From Prorocentrum cordatum (lineage: Eukaryota > Sar > Dinophyceae > Prorocentrales > Prorocentraceae): DNA of 64,000 nucleotides. Within the stretch, counting starts at the first letter, position 1. Every line of letters starts with the position of its first letter. Made by a program: the position numbers and the translations under genes. The stretch spans positions 764,403 to 828,402 of the forward strand of contig CAUYUJ010003002.1 in assembly GCA_963575745.1 (NCBI GenBank). Reading direction: 5' to 3'. Shown piece by piece: positions 1 through 10,424 of this stretch. The notes below the pieces were generated by a model that was not told the origin of the DNA, did not search any database, and was given only the letters and a program-made list of their open reading frames with translations.

Positions 1-700
1 TTCCTCGTGCCGAGACCGCTGCCGATGCGGCGCGCACGTCTTGCACCGTGCGCTTGCGCGCTGCTCCGTCGCGCAGGGAGTCGGCCTGGCGCCGCGGGCC
101 GGCCCCATCGCGAGACACCGCGCCTCAAGACTTTCGCCAGCGCGGCGCAACTGCGCAACCGAGCATGGCGCGACGCGCGCGGTGTGTACAATCAGTCGCG
201 CACCGCCTTCGCTGCATTCGAACTGCGCTGTGCAGCCTCGGGCATCGCGGGACCGCTGGAACCGTGAGCGCGCGGGGAGCCGCGCAGCGCGGCGTCACCA
301 CCTTCGCTGGGCGGGACCTCTGTGCAAAGCACGCGGTCCGAGATCGCCGCCGATGCGGCGCGCGAGTCCTTTTTCCCGCGCGCTCGAGCGCCACCCAACC
401 GCGCGGGATATCTGTTTGGGGTCGCGCACCGACCCCAGCGCGACACATCGCAGTGCGCTGCCGACGTGGCACATCTGCACCAACGTGCATGTCGCGACGC
501 GCTCGACAGCGCAGCGACGCGCGAGATTTCACTCACAGCGTGCGAAATTTCGTCGGATGGAACGCATTTCGTTTGGAATGCGTCCGCGCGCTCCTCGCTG
601 TGAAATTATGTGCGCGTGCTTATATACACGCGTACGCATATGCGTGTGCATGGTTAAAAATACATGTGTGTAAACGCATATGCGTGTGCACGGTCAAATA
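1..700. other. CpG-rich DNA without a supportable gene
   Basis: Very GC- and CpG-rich sequence in which all frames stay open by composition, so the open frames here are not evidence of genes. The last 100 bases turn into a degenerate TGCGTGTGC/TATACA low-complexity stretch. I see no domain, start context or splice-like exon. Confidence 0.5.
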
Positions 701-779
701 CATCTACAAAGGTCAGTGCAACACGAGGGGAGTGCAGGAGGATCGAACAAGGAAGATATTGAGGAGTCAGCCAACCCCC

Positions 780-954
780 CTGAAAGGCGGCCGGGCGGAT
801 CCCGGCCAGCGCAGCGCCGCTCTGCAACCACTCGCCCAGCGCCTGCTCGCCGGCGAGAGCTGCCAGCTGCTCGGCCTCCGCCGCGGGCAGCCTCTGCCGG
901 GAGGCTCTTCGAAGTTCCGACACGGCGGCTGCGGCGTTGGTGGTCACAGACATG
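780..954 (-). CDS. candidate exon, unknown protein
   Basis: Minus-strand open stretch reading from MSVTTNAAAAVSELRRAS through a Glu/Ala/Leu-rich helical segment (AEAEQLAALAGEQALGEWL) to about GIRPAAFQ. The composition is protein-like, unlike the Ser/Arg/Pro-only frames typical of this DNA. It starts just after an AG acceptor (GACGCAAG). An inverted-repeat element begins 19 bases further upstream, at 974. The donor is not clear: AG|GC occurs inside, and AG|GG at the end. I do not recognise the family; the amphipathic helices suggest a coiled or helical protein. Confidence 0.45.
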
Positions 955-973
955 CTTGCGTCGTAAGAAGAAA

Positions 974-1132
974 TCGGCGGCGCGCACAACTGGTTAGAGG
1001 GAGGGGGGAAGCTTCTTAGAAGGAGACTCCTTCGCAAAAGGCGCCGGGGCGCTACACCCGGGCCTTCCGGGAAGCAAGGTGTTCCTAAGAAGCCCTCCGT
1101 CTTCCCCCTACCTACTCTGCACACGTCTGGAT
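974..1132. mobile_element. fold-back element, family 1 (AAGAAGC hairpin)
   Basis: About 160 bp that pairs with itself. The left arm runs from TCGGCGGCGCGCAC through AAGCTTCTTAGAAGGAG to AAGGCGCC. The right arm contains CCTAAGAAGCCCTCC and ends near CTCTGCACACG. Better copies lie at 29030, 54921 and 55438. It has no coding capacity, so it would be a MITE-like non-autonomous element. It lies 19 bases outside the splice acceptor of the candidate exon at 780-954. Confidence 0.65.
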
Positions 1133-1134
1133 AA

Positions 1135-1760
1135 CGGCAGGCGCTTTTTGACCGTTTTCGGCCTCCGTGGGGGGGCCCTCGCCAAGCCCCAGGACCATTT
1201 CAACGCGACTCGCCATGAACAACTGGCCCCAAGGACAGTGTTGGGACTTGTGGGGACCCCGTAATGACCAAATCAAGACATCACATGTCGGGGATTGGGT
1301 CGGTGTACAAAAAACTGGACGAATCCTCAAATATGAACCAAAAGTTCCTGACCGCCGCTCGGAAATCCCAAACGGTGATTAGCAGTGCGGGGGTCCTGCG
1401 TGGACCGCCTGCTTAAATGGCCAACCGCCATGTCGATGGCGAAATTATGGAAAGGCTGCTAGGGAAATTTCTGACTGCACAACGCAGACAGCAGTAACCA
1501 CCTTCACACGAACCACCGAGTCGTTCATTCCAAAGCTCGGGGAGGGCTCCCTCGCTGTCTCATCGCCATGAAGCCAGATACCCGACGATATGACTTGCTG
1601 AATCCTGGCGTTTTGCCTTCTTTCGGCCTCTGGGGCCCCTTCCTGAGCCCTGGGGCCATCCGAAGAGGATCAGGGGGTGGGGACTTTGAGGCCGCCCCCT
1701 TCAAAAACACGCATCTTCGGCTGTCTGGGAAGTGTCAGAAGCCTCCCGAAGCTCTTCGAT
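1135..1760. repeat. two copies of dispersed repeat A, otherwise unique DNA
   Basis: About 1140-1265 and 1600-1720 carry the dispersed repeat recognised by TTTCGGCCTC followed by GGGGCCC and a second block of AAGG/GGGACC sequence about 80 bases on. The same unit recurs at 36840, 37060, 38560 (inverted), 43800 (inverted), 52440 (inverted), 58070 and 59800. The DNA between (1270-1590) shows nothing recognisable. Confidence 0.5.
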
Positions 1761-2119
1761 GTTGTCTCGCTCCGGGATGCTTCCCACCGGCTGCGCCTCG
1801 CTGAGAGCGCTCTGGGGGTGCGTGTCTCGTCAAGACAGGCCGTCGGAGGTCCGACGCGTGGCGGGGAAAGTAGCGGGCCCAGGCCCCTGGAAGGAGAAGC
1901 AGTCCCGAGGGAAAAGGCGTCGTGCCCCTTTTGGGTTGAAAGCGACTCAAGATGAAACGCTGGCCCTGGAGAAAAGCCCCGTGATCCAATCCCCGTTTCT
2001 GTCAGGATTTGCTCTCTTCATGCCAAGCCTAAGTCACCAACCTTCGCGCATCGCGCCCCGTGATGCGCAATTATATCCACGCCTTCGTCCCGCCCGCCAA
2101 AGACGGAACCAAGACTTGG

Positions 2120-2350
2120 ACAAACTCGGACCCGGATACATCATCTGGCCGTCCCGGATCATGTATCGGGCGCCGCGGGACACATCGGCGATACATCGCC
2201 GATGCATCGCCGATGCACTGGCCATGCACTGGCGACGTCAGCGATGCATCGGCGACGTCGGCGTGGAGACATTTGGGCCCCACATTGAGCCGCTTTCGGC
2301 GATGCTGCGCGATCCTCCGACCCCATCGAATCCGACCCCATCTAGGAGGC
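2120..2350. mobile_element. fold-back element, family 2 (GATGCATC type)
   Basis: A run of GATGCATCGCCGATGCA-like overlapping palindromes, followed by GCGACGTCGGCGTGGAGA and ending in GCGCGATCCTCCGACCCC. Related copies lie at 4010, 27430 and 44012, the last with clear inverted ends. Confidence 0.6.
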
Positions 2351-2559
2351 CCAGATTCCCGAACGCTCTGAGAGTGTTCTGGAAAACTCTGGAACGATGT
2401 ACCCCGATCCTAGCCACGCCCGGCCCCCCTTGGGGATGGGCAGCTGCTCTGGTTCAGACAGCGACAGGCGAAGCTCGGCTCTCTTCGCGCCCCTGGAGGT
2501 CCGGGGTCGAAATTCGGGGGCCAGAGTTCGACGCCTTGAGGTTTGTTGGATGCGAGGGG

Positions 2560-2815
2560 AAGGAATCGACGAGGAGAAGGAGGGGGAGGAGGAGGAGGAG
2601 GAGGAGGAGGACGAAGAGGAGGAGGATGAGGAGGAGGAGAAGGAGGAGGAGAAGGGGGAGGAGGAGGAGGAGGAGGAGGAGGAGGAGGAGGAGGAGGAGG
2701 AGGAAGAGGAGGACGAGGAGAAGGATGAGGAGGAGGAGGAGGAAGAGGAGGAGGAGGAGGAGGAGGAGGGGGAGGAGGACGTGATTATGAGGATGATGAT
2801 GATGAGGAAGAGCAG
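2560..2815. repeat. GGA/GAG microsatellite
   Basis: About 250 bp of impure (GGA)n with a purine-only plus strand, ending in GATGATGATG. It creates long Glu, Arg or Ser frames that are not genes. Confidence 0.95.
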
Positions 2816-3500
2816 GGAGTTTTTTTCGCAAATCATCACCGCCCAACGAAGTTGATGCATTATCTGGGTTGTATTCGTCGTCAGAGGAGACGCTGACAGC
2901 GTTTGAGACATGTTGAACTATTCATCTTGACTCATCTGTGCATCTGCAAACTGTCCTGAAGCGGACTTTCCCTGCCGAGGGATGCAGGAGACGCAACGGT
3001 TCTTGAGCGAAAAATGTGCGAAGGACGAGCCTAGGACAATGAAGCTCGCGTGCACACAAACAGCATGCGCGCCGACAGGCGCGGGTACAGCGGTGCAGGC
3101 AAGCGTCAGCAGGGGGTGGGAGACGGGGAAGAAACAGCGGAGTCCAGCGGACAAGCCGGCCGATCGGCGGATGGAGGGCGACGCCACGAGCGGGGGGGGA
3201 GAACCAACGGAGGTGGGCAGAGCGATGTCACCTTGGGGCAGGAACTACATCAGGCTCCGAGTTGAGAGCGGCAATCCTCTCGCGTGCTCTCTCGGGGCAC
3301 GGCCTGCCGCAGCGATATCAAGCACAGCGTTGCAAATGCCATCTGCGTCGGCATCTAATTCCCTGCATGTACATGCTGTATCTCGACACTGTCCACCCTG
3401 CGCGTGGAATGTTGACGCCTTACAAGCCCGAGCGCCCGCATATACAAGGAGAAGGAGCTGGACTAGCAGGAGGAGGATGATAATGAGGACGAGGACGTGA
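2816..3500. other. unique DNA, no gene recognised
   Basis: Non-repetitive stretch with lower GC than its surroundings. Both strands have open frames of 70-170 codons. The minus-strand frame around 3245-3420 (ending PREHARGLPLSTRSLM) is mildly protein-like, but I see no motif or clear splice site, so I do not call a gene. Confidence 0.3.
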
Positions 3501-3504
3501 TGAC

Positions 3505-3662
3505 GTGAGGCGGAGGAGGAGGAGGAGGAGGAGAAGGGGGAGGACGGCAGGAGGAGGAGGAGGAGAAGGAGGAGAAGGACAATGAGGAAGAGACGAGGAG
3601 GAGGAGGAGGAGGAGGAGGAGGGGGAGGAGGAAGGCGAGAAGGAGGAGGAAGAGACGAGGAG
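3505..3662. repeat. GGA microsatellite
   Basis: Impure (GGA)n tract, purines on the plus strand. Confidence 0.95.
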
Positions 3663-4009
3663 GATGTTGATGAGCAAGATTGGTGACATGGTGCGCCGTG
3701 CACCCGAGCCTCCCACCGCCGCCACAGGGCGGGGTGGTAGTGAAGCTGCCGCGGGCGGGCGGCACATCCTTGGCAGGAGCCGGATGGGCGAGCAGTGCCT
3801 CAGCCACCTGCGGCAGCGGGCGGGCACCCTAAGGGTGCTCGGTCTCTGAGCAGCGAGTCCTCCTCTCTTCTCCTACCTCGGCTCGGCTGCGCAACGAGGG
3901 GGGAAGCGAGAGGGGGCAGGCCCTCTTAGGAGGCGGTGGGGCTCTGGAAGAGGATCGAAAAGCTTCTCGGAAGGCCGGGGGCCGTCTGAGCTTCTGAGAA
4001 GGCACGCCC

Positions 4010-4160
4010 CCCTCTGCTTCCCCGATCGGGCGTGCCGCCGACCTGCTTCTCGGCGACGCATCGGTGACGTCGGCGAGGAGAGGATCAGGCTCCACATCGA
4101 GCCGCAACGCCGATGCATCGGCCACGCAGCGCGACCCTCCACGCCCCTCTACTCCGTCGG
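4010..4160. mobile_element. fold-back element, family 2, degenerate copy
   Basis: Contains GACGCATCGGTGACGTCGGC, then CTCCACATCGAGCCGC, CGATGCATCGGCC and GCGCGACCCTCC, in the same order as the copies at 2120 and 27430. Confidence 0.55.
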
Positions 4161-4429
4161 GAGGCCCGGATTCCTCGGCTCCTCTCCTCTCATCTCCTCC
4201 CTGCGCCCGAAACGGTTCCAGGGTCGCCCGCGGGGTCCGTGGTGGCAGGGCCCGCCCTCGTCGCGCGCGGATACGTCCCAGCCTGCGTGCTCGGGGGTGT
4301 GGCCTGCCTGGGGCCCCGCCCCGCCCCGAAGAGGTACTGCTTTTGCTTGCCCCCCCTCTGCCGATCACTTGGATGAAGCCTATGGGGACCAACATGGCAC
4401 TGTCACTAAAGCATGGGAGGCCTGAGGAG

Positions 4430-4700
4430 GATGATTGTGTGTGTGTGGTTGTGTGCGTGCGGGAAGGGGTGGGGTGGGGTGGGGGAGGGGAAGGGGATGA
4501 GGAGGAGAAGGGAGAGAAGTGGAAGGAGGATGAGGAGGATGCCGTGGAGAAGCAGCAGAAAGGAGGAATGGGAGGAGGAGGAGGAGGAAGAGCAGGGGGT
4601 AGGGATCTGAGGAATCTGCTGATGATGATGCTGTGAATGATGATGATGAGGAGGGGGAGGAGGAGCAGCAGGAGCAGCAGGAGCAGGAAGTGGAGCAATC
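4430..4700. repeat. GT, GGA and GAT/GCA simple repeats
   Basis: A short (GT)n stretch at about 4435-4460 is followed by impure (GGA)n, GATGATGATG and GAGCAGCAGGAGCAGCAG units up to about 4690. Confidence 0.85.
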
Positions 4701-4939
4701 GGCCCGCGGAGGGCGGGTCTCCTCTCCAGGCGGCACAGCCCCAGCAGCAGCCGCGGCACCGGCTGCGAGGCCGTGAGCAACACGCGCACGGGCAACGGCT
4801 CGCCGTCGCAGCTCGTCTCCTCCAGTCGCCGGCTGGAGGGCGCCGCACTGTAGACTCAGGCAGGTAAGTTAGCCTGCGTGGCATTCCCCCCCTTCCCCCT
4901 TCCCCGCCCTCACTCAATTCTCATCCTTTCGCCCCCCTC

Positions 4940-6360
4940 TCCCCCCTCGAGAAAAGTCCAGATCCCAACCGGACCGCTCAAATCCCAACTGGACGGTCCA
5001 GGCCCCACTCGGTAGTAACACTGGAACGGCCCAGATCCCAACTAAATGTTTCAATTTACAAGCGCTTGAAGCGCTTGGGAGGCGCCCGATAGGCGCTGAA
5101 GTGGCGTTTCCTGAAGGCGCCTCCCTGGCTTCGTGCAAGATTCCCGTGGGTTCCTCTATAGCTTCCTGAATCTATGGGTTTCTCGAGGGTTCTGGACGAC
5201 TTCTTTTACACCTCCCTGATGGATACCTGAAAGATTCCTACGTAGAAAGATTCCTGAAGGATCCGAGAAGAGTCCTGCTGAGGGATCCCTGTTGATTCCT
5301 GAACGATTTTTGGCGGATCTCTCAAGATTCCTGCAAATTCCAGAGACTGTCTAAGGATTTCTGAAAGATTCCTAGGGATTCCTGAGGATTCCTCAAGATG
5401 CCGGACAAGAAAGAAGACTCAAAATTTTTGAAAGATTCCGGAAGGATTACTGACGGGTTCCAGGGGGTTCTGAAGATTCATGAAGATTCTTGAAGACAGC
5501 GGATAATTCCTAAGATGGATTCCTCAGGAAGTCCTAGCGGTTTCCTGTGGGATTCCTGAAGATTCCTTTTGGATTACCGGCCGACTCCTGAGGGCTCCTT
5601 ACAGATTCTTTTAGAATCCACAAGGGGATCCTGAATTCGTAACGGTTTCCTGAAGATTCCAGAGGGTTCTTCAAGGATTCTTGAAGATTCCTAAAAGGTT
5701 CCTGAGGGGTTCCTGAAGAGTTCCTGAGGTCCCTCTAGAAAGCTTCCTTATGGGTTCCTGAAGGATTCCTGAGGAGTCCTGAAGATTCCTGAGGATCCCC
5801 GAAACATCCCGCGGGATTCCTCCGTATTCCCTTCAACATTCCTGAGGATTCCTGAGGGATTCCTGAAAGATGATTATAACATGTGCGCGGATTCTTGAGG
5901 GGTGTTTACCGTCGCAGACGTGTCATCGGCGTTGCGTCTACGTTTCGTGCGCGTTGGGCCTGCGTTTCGCATGCGTTCCTGAAGCGTCCCGCCAACGTTT
6001 CTAACGCATGTCTGCTAAGTGTCGGATGCGCGTCCCATGCGCTTCCTATATGTTTGATACAAGCTTCGTGTACGATTCGTGTAGCTGTGTGTGCACACTG
6101 CCGTCGTGGAGTGCTTTGAGACTGTATTCGGGCCTCTTGGAGCACTTAAAGCTCGCACAAAAAAGGCTCAGCGGTACGGTCTAGATCGAAACAACGCACT
6201 AAGAACACCGAGCGGGTTCCATCATCAAGGTAGCCATTCGACTTTCATTGCCAATGCGACCATACAATAACAAAACTTTACATAACTTTGTCGGGCTGTT
6301 GGAATCTGGACCGCCCCGGTTTTCTCACTAATTGGGATCTGGACAGTCGGGTTAAGAACT
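4940..6360. repeat. GATTCCTG minisatellite with inverted flanks
   Basis: From about 5140 to 5880 the sequence is a degenerate short-period repeat (about 10-12 bases) built on GATTCCTGAAG / GGATTCCTGAGG, some 700 bp long. Left of it (4960-5050) are repeats of CAGATCCCAACTGGACGGTCC type. Right of it (6300-6350) the inverse occurs, GGAATCTGGACCGCC and TTGGGATCTGGACAG, so the block has inverted flanks about 1.3 kb apart. Between 5880 and 6120 there is a GCGTTTCGTGCGC-like low-order repeat. Confidence 0.7.
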
Positions 6361-6394
6361 GACCCTATCGGGCTCCCTCTCCCCCCCTTCCACT

Positions 6395-6525
6395 CGCCAT
6401 CGCTCGGACGTCCATACCCCCGTGCATTTGTCGGCTTCTTGCGTGCAATTGTCTCGCAAGATGACCCCAAATTCTCCTCGATGGTCGTTGCCGAGAAAAA
6501 ACTAACACGTCCGAGCGATGCCAGG
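6395..6525. repeat. inverted repeat with CATCGCTCGGACG ends
   Basis: CCATCGCTCGGACGT at about 6397 is the reverse complement of ACGTCCGAGCGATG at about 6511, a perfect 14-base pairing about 130 bp apart. The same end sequence bounds the longer inverted repeat at 54100-54525, so the two are related fold-back elements. Confidence 0.65.
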
Positions 6526-6724
6526 CCTCTCCGCTACCCCCTTTGCACGTCAATTTGCGGGAGATGGGGAAAACTGCCTCTTGCCGAATGTCGCCCCTGG
6601 GCCCTCGAGTCGCAGCTGGGGGTGATCTTACTTTTGTTGTTCCGGGGCGCGTGTGATCCTTGACGGGCCTCTGGAGGCCTCCGAGGCCCTGGAGGCCTGC
6701 CCGGGGACCCCCTGTGGGGCACTT

Positions 6725-6880
6725 AGCTGCTCCGATACGCAACACGCAACACGCAACGTGTTGGCACGGAACTCAACATGCAGACTGAAAACGTAGGTCT
6801 GGCGCGATACGTTCGCCCAAACGTGGACCAACACGTCCCGAGCCAACACGCATCGTGTTCAAGACGGACGTTCTGAACAC
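6725..6880. repeat. dispersed repeat family 5, copy 1
   Basis: About 155 bp shared with 25585-25750: CGATACGCAACACGCAACACG, then GTGTTGGCACGGA, a CAACACG-rich middle, and GGACGTTCTGAACAC near the end. It is rich in internal self-complementary CAACACG/CGTGTTG motifs. The DNA around it (6530-6720, 6890-7150) shows no gene I can support. Confidence 0.6.
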
Positions 6881-7149
6881 TGTCAGTGTTGCATTTCAAA
6901 ACGGGCGTATGAGGGCAGCTGAGGTGGGGCAGTATCCCGGGCGGGAGCAACACTTGCATCGCCACTCGTCTCCCCCCGTCGGAGCAATGAGAGCAATGAT
7001 AATGAGTTCCAGGCCGCAACATGCACACAGTAATCGAAGGCAAATGGATCAGATCAGCACCCCTCCTCACGTGGCCAATCTTCCTCGTCCACCTCGTCCA
7101 GCTCCAGTCCCTCTTCGTTTACAATCCTGCACATCGAAGTCCTGCTCCA

Positions 7150-7660
7150 TCTGCTCTCTCTCTCTCTCTTGCTGTTGCTGCCGAGGCTGCTTTTCCTCCT
7201 CCGCCGCACCCTCGTTCTCCCGCTCCCTCTCTCCCTCCCTCCCCCTCCATCTCCCTCCCCTTCCTTCTCATCTTTCAAGGTTTTTCCTCGCCTTCTTCTT
7301 CTCCCTCCTGCTCCCGCTTCCCTGCTGATGCCCCCCTCCTCCTCATCGTGCTGCTGCTGTCTCCTGAGATCTCCAGAGGTCCTCCAAAGACCTGCTCCAC
7401 TACATACTGTTCCACATCTTCCCACTGTTCCTACTCGCTCTCCTCCTCGCTCCCCTCCTCGCTCCTCCTCCTCCTCCTCCTGCTCCTCCTCCTTCCTCCT
7501 CCTCCTCGCCTCCTCCTCCTCCTCCTCCTCCACCTCCACTTCCTCACGCTCACGTTGTCCTGCTCCTCCTCCTCCTCCTTCTCCTCCTCCTCTTCCTCCT
7601 CTCCCCCCTCCTCCTCTTTCTGTCTCTCTCCCATACTGGTTCTCTCTGTCCGACCTCTTC
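7150..7660. repeat. CT/CTC pyrimidine tract
   Basis: About 500 bp almost entirely C and T on the plus strand. It includes (TC)n at 7160-7180 and (CTC)n at 7460-7620. It lies directly upstream of the retroelement coding region. Confidence 0.9.
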
Positions 7661-7661
7661 C

Positions 7662-8463
7662 GCATCGCCCTCCTCCTCCGACTCGTCGACAGCTCGCCGG
7701 GGCTCCAGAAGCTCGCAGTCGGGCGAGAGGGACAACGCGTACCTGCACACACGCGACGACGACGACGTCGACGGCCACGGCGACGATAACAGCGACTCCG
7801 ACGGCAGCGAAGGTGATGACGCACCACAGGCCCGAGTGGTCGCGCACGCCAGTGGTGCAGGTAGCCCCGACCACAGGCGCTCTAGAATATAAATTGAAAA
7901 CAGTGTTGAAAAGCAAGCGAGACAACGAACTTAAGTTGGACTACGTGGGCTTCGCTACCTTTGTCGGCCACATTGTCCAATGGGGCATCAAGTGCGTACT
8001 CATGGGAGTGTGCGCTCAGACAGATTTGCTCGCGTACATCTTCAACCTCTGCCACATCGCAGAGGAGCACGGCGGTGTCCGAGTGTGCTATCAGTATGAC
8101 GTGCTGCAGCGCCGCGCCATGGCTCGTTCTTTGGAGCGGGGCGACGAGAACGCGTCCGACTTCTTCTGCAAGCTGGACGACGACATGGTGCGGAAGGCAG
8201 CGGACAAGGTGAGGCAGCGTGGTGAGCAGCTCAGCAAGTTCACTGCGAAGTCTGCTGCGTCTGGCAGCTCCAGCGCCTCTGGCAAGGGCGGCAAAGGCGG
8301 CGGCAAGGCGGGATTCCCCAAGGGCGCCGACAAGGGCGAGCCCAAGGGTAACCGGAACACGCTCTCGCCGCAGAGGCCCCCGAAGCGGCAGCGAGACGAC
8401 GACCATGCGTCTTGGGGCAAATCAGGCCAGAAGCAGCGCTGGAAGAAACATTACAAGAAGTGA
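7662..8463 (+). pseudogene. gag-like ORF of the YR retroelement
   Basis: The N-terminal part is a Ser/Asp-rich linker (RDNAYLHTRDDDDVDGHGDD and on), read in one frame up to about 7890. A single-base-type frame change then leads into the conserved-looking body, from about LEYKLKTVLKSKRDNELK through VGFATFVGHIVQWGIKCVLM and FFCKLDDDMVRKAADKV. The C terminus is strongly basic and Gly/Lys-rich (GKGGKGGGKAGFPKG ... KQRWKKHYKK), as expected of a nucleic-acid-binding gag tail without a CCHC knuckle. It ends at TGA (8461-8463), but the same frame continues open into the next ORF, so this may be one ORF interrupted by a stop. Assignment as gag rests on position and the basic tail, not on a recognised motif. 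Confidence 0.65.
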
Positions 8464-9708
8464 ACTGGTCACGACAGCTCCGATAACGATGCACCTGGTG
8501 AAGACGACAACGAATCGGAGTTGGATGGACGCGTCCCGTTGGAGACCGGCGTTCCCAATTCTGCTGTGCACTCCGCAGAGCGTAAAGATTTCCTTTACGA
8601 GTTTTGTGCTGCGGTGCGCGATTCAGATTCTGACAAAACCAAGTGTGCAGCGATGTGTCCAGCTGATCATTTTGAATGGGCGCTCGCGTCGCCACTTGTC
8701 GTCCCGGGCGTTTGCTTGCCTGGGATTTTAGAGAATGCGCTTTGCAAAGCTGCCGAGATGTCGCCAGCAGAACTGCATGAACACCGCGCGAGTGCTGTTT
8801 CTCCTTGGGAGGAAAGGAAGCGTGTGACGGACCCACTCTGGCGGCGAACGTTCTCCCGTTTGCCCTCGCATTGCCAGAGCGTTTTAGGTCCTGAAACGAA
8901 TCTTCTCCTGTTGAGGGAGATGCTTGTATCTATCAGCTGCCCACGCGCCGAACTGGTGAATAGCTTAGCTTTCGGTTTCCCGATCGTTGGAGAGTTGCAG
9001 CCGAGCGGGGTTCAGCCTGCCAGGGTTGCGAGAGTCCCCCCAGCGACGGTGGAGGAACTCCATCATGATTTAGACGAACGCAACGCCTGCACTTTGAATA
9101 GGGTTCGCCGTTCCATAGTGTGTGACCACGAGCTTGCGGAAGCGTTCCGCAACAAATGCTTGCAAGAAGTAGCAGAGCGCTAGGCTCACTGGGTTTCGCT
9201 TTCTCGCCAACGCTGTCTTTTAACAGCCCGCTTCCCTGTCGACGACGGTTGGCAGGAACAGAGCGGCCGTAAGCGTCGCAAGGTGCGCTGGATAGATAAT
9301 TTCAGTGACAACGGTGTGAATAGCGCCACAGCGATCCCCGAGGAGATGCACCATGATTCGCGTGACACTTTAGTCGGCGTCGCGCGGGCGCGTGTAGGTA
9401 GTCATCCCGGCGCTACTTTCCTTTTCAAGAAAGATGATTTTAAGTCGGCTTTTATGACGCTTCCGATTCGAAGCGAGCATCTGCAATTTGCCCTTGCATC
9501 GTGGGCTGAAGCAGAGCGCAGTGATCGAGGCTTGCAGCTTCTCTCGTGCCCGTTTTGTTCGGCTGTGTCTGTATTCGCGTGGCGTCGCTTTGGCAGTGCT
9601 GTCCAGGCGCTGGTGGCTGTCCTCTTTTTGGTCGTTTACCCGCGTTTCGTGGACGACCTTTCGGAAGCGATGTGGCACTGGATTTTGCAAACAGAGGGGC
9701 GCATGTAG
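8464..9708 (+). pseudogene. reverse transcriptase region of the YR retroelement
   Basis: The frame continues from the gag ORF after its TGA. It opens with an acidic stretch (TGHDSSDNDAPGEDDNESE), then a 200-residue region with no motif I know, then TAG at 9181-9183. It resumes in the same frame with the RT palm: FPVDDGW, RKVRWIDNFSDNGVNSAT (about 9274-9327), KKDDFKSAFMTLPI (first catalytic Asp, about 9427-9468) and YPRFVDDLSEA (9637-9669), where DD at 9652-9657 is the catalytic pair. FVDD replaces the usual YxDD, as seen in DIRS-like elements. The coding frame is lost just after FVDDLSEA and continues one frame over at 9666. Confidence 0.85.
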
Positions 9709-10424
9709 GACCTAAAGGATCTGCAAATTTGGCGCGAACGCTTGTGGTCGATCTGCTAGGGTGTAGCTCGGACGACGCGAAAGCGGTCGCAGAGGCCGAC
9801 CAGGCGGTCGTCTTAGAAGTAGTGGCGAAAGCTTGCCCAGACGGCATTTGGTTTTGGATCGGCGATGATAAGAAAGAGAAGTGGCTAGCTCAAATTCGTC
9901 AGGCCTTGCGGGCTAATTCGCTGGCCCCTGCAGAAGCGGCCAAGTTGGCCGGGCGTTTAAGCCGGGGGGCCACGGCGGTGTTCGGCAGAGGTGCGAAAGC
10001 ATTTCTCGCGCCGCTGTTTTGGCGCAGCAAGTGCGGCCGCGCAGTGCTGACGCAGCCGGTGCGCAGTGCACTCCTGTGGTGGGAACGATGTCTGTGCTCA
10101 ACCCCGTCGGCTTTTCCTAATTTCTGGAAGCCGTGCCTTCAGCGGTGCATCCTGTGCGCGGATGCCACGGGCGGGGGGCAGCTTGTGTTTGTGCTCGTGG
10201 CGCCAGCCCGTCGGGCATGGGCAGCGACGGCTGTCCCGGCCGAAGCATGGTCATGGGCGTTGCCTCGGCGCGCGCAGGTCACGCTGTGGGAGCTGAGTTT
10301 CGGGCGCTGCTCGAAAGGGCGGCTCTGGCCGCGAGGAAACCCTTCCCAGCTCCAGGCGCAAGCGCCGTGGCTGAATCTCTCCGGAAAGAAGGGGCCGTGG
10401 CGCCAGGCGACTTCGGCGGATTAA
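9666..10424 (+). pseudogene. RT connection and RNase H region of the YR retroelement
   Basis: It continues the RT in a new frame: SDVALDFANRGAHVGPKG, then LVVDLLGC, IWFWIGDDKKEKWL and AAKLAGRLSRGATAVFGRGA. These resemble the LLG ... KLAGRL ... FGR connection segment typical of DIRS-family pol. RNase H begins with LCADATGGGQ (about 10156-10185), matching the usual first catalytic Asp motif (TDAS-like), and runs to PRRAQVTLWEL, which supplies the catalytic Glu. Around 10290 the frame shifts again, to one reading EFRALLERAALAARKPF and on. Confidence 0.75.

Noticed and set aside
41-1019. 323-codon plus-strand open frame at the start of the window
   Set aside because: CpG-rich DNA lacks stop codons. 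The composition is Arg/Ala/Pro/Cys with no motif, and the overlapping minus strand at 780-954 is more protein-like.
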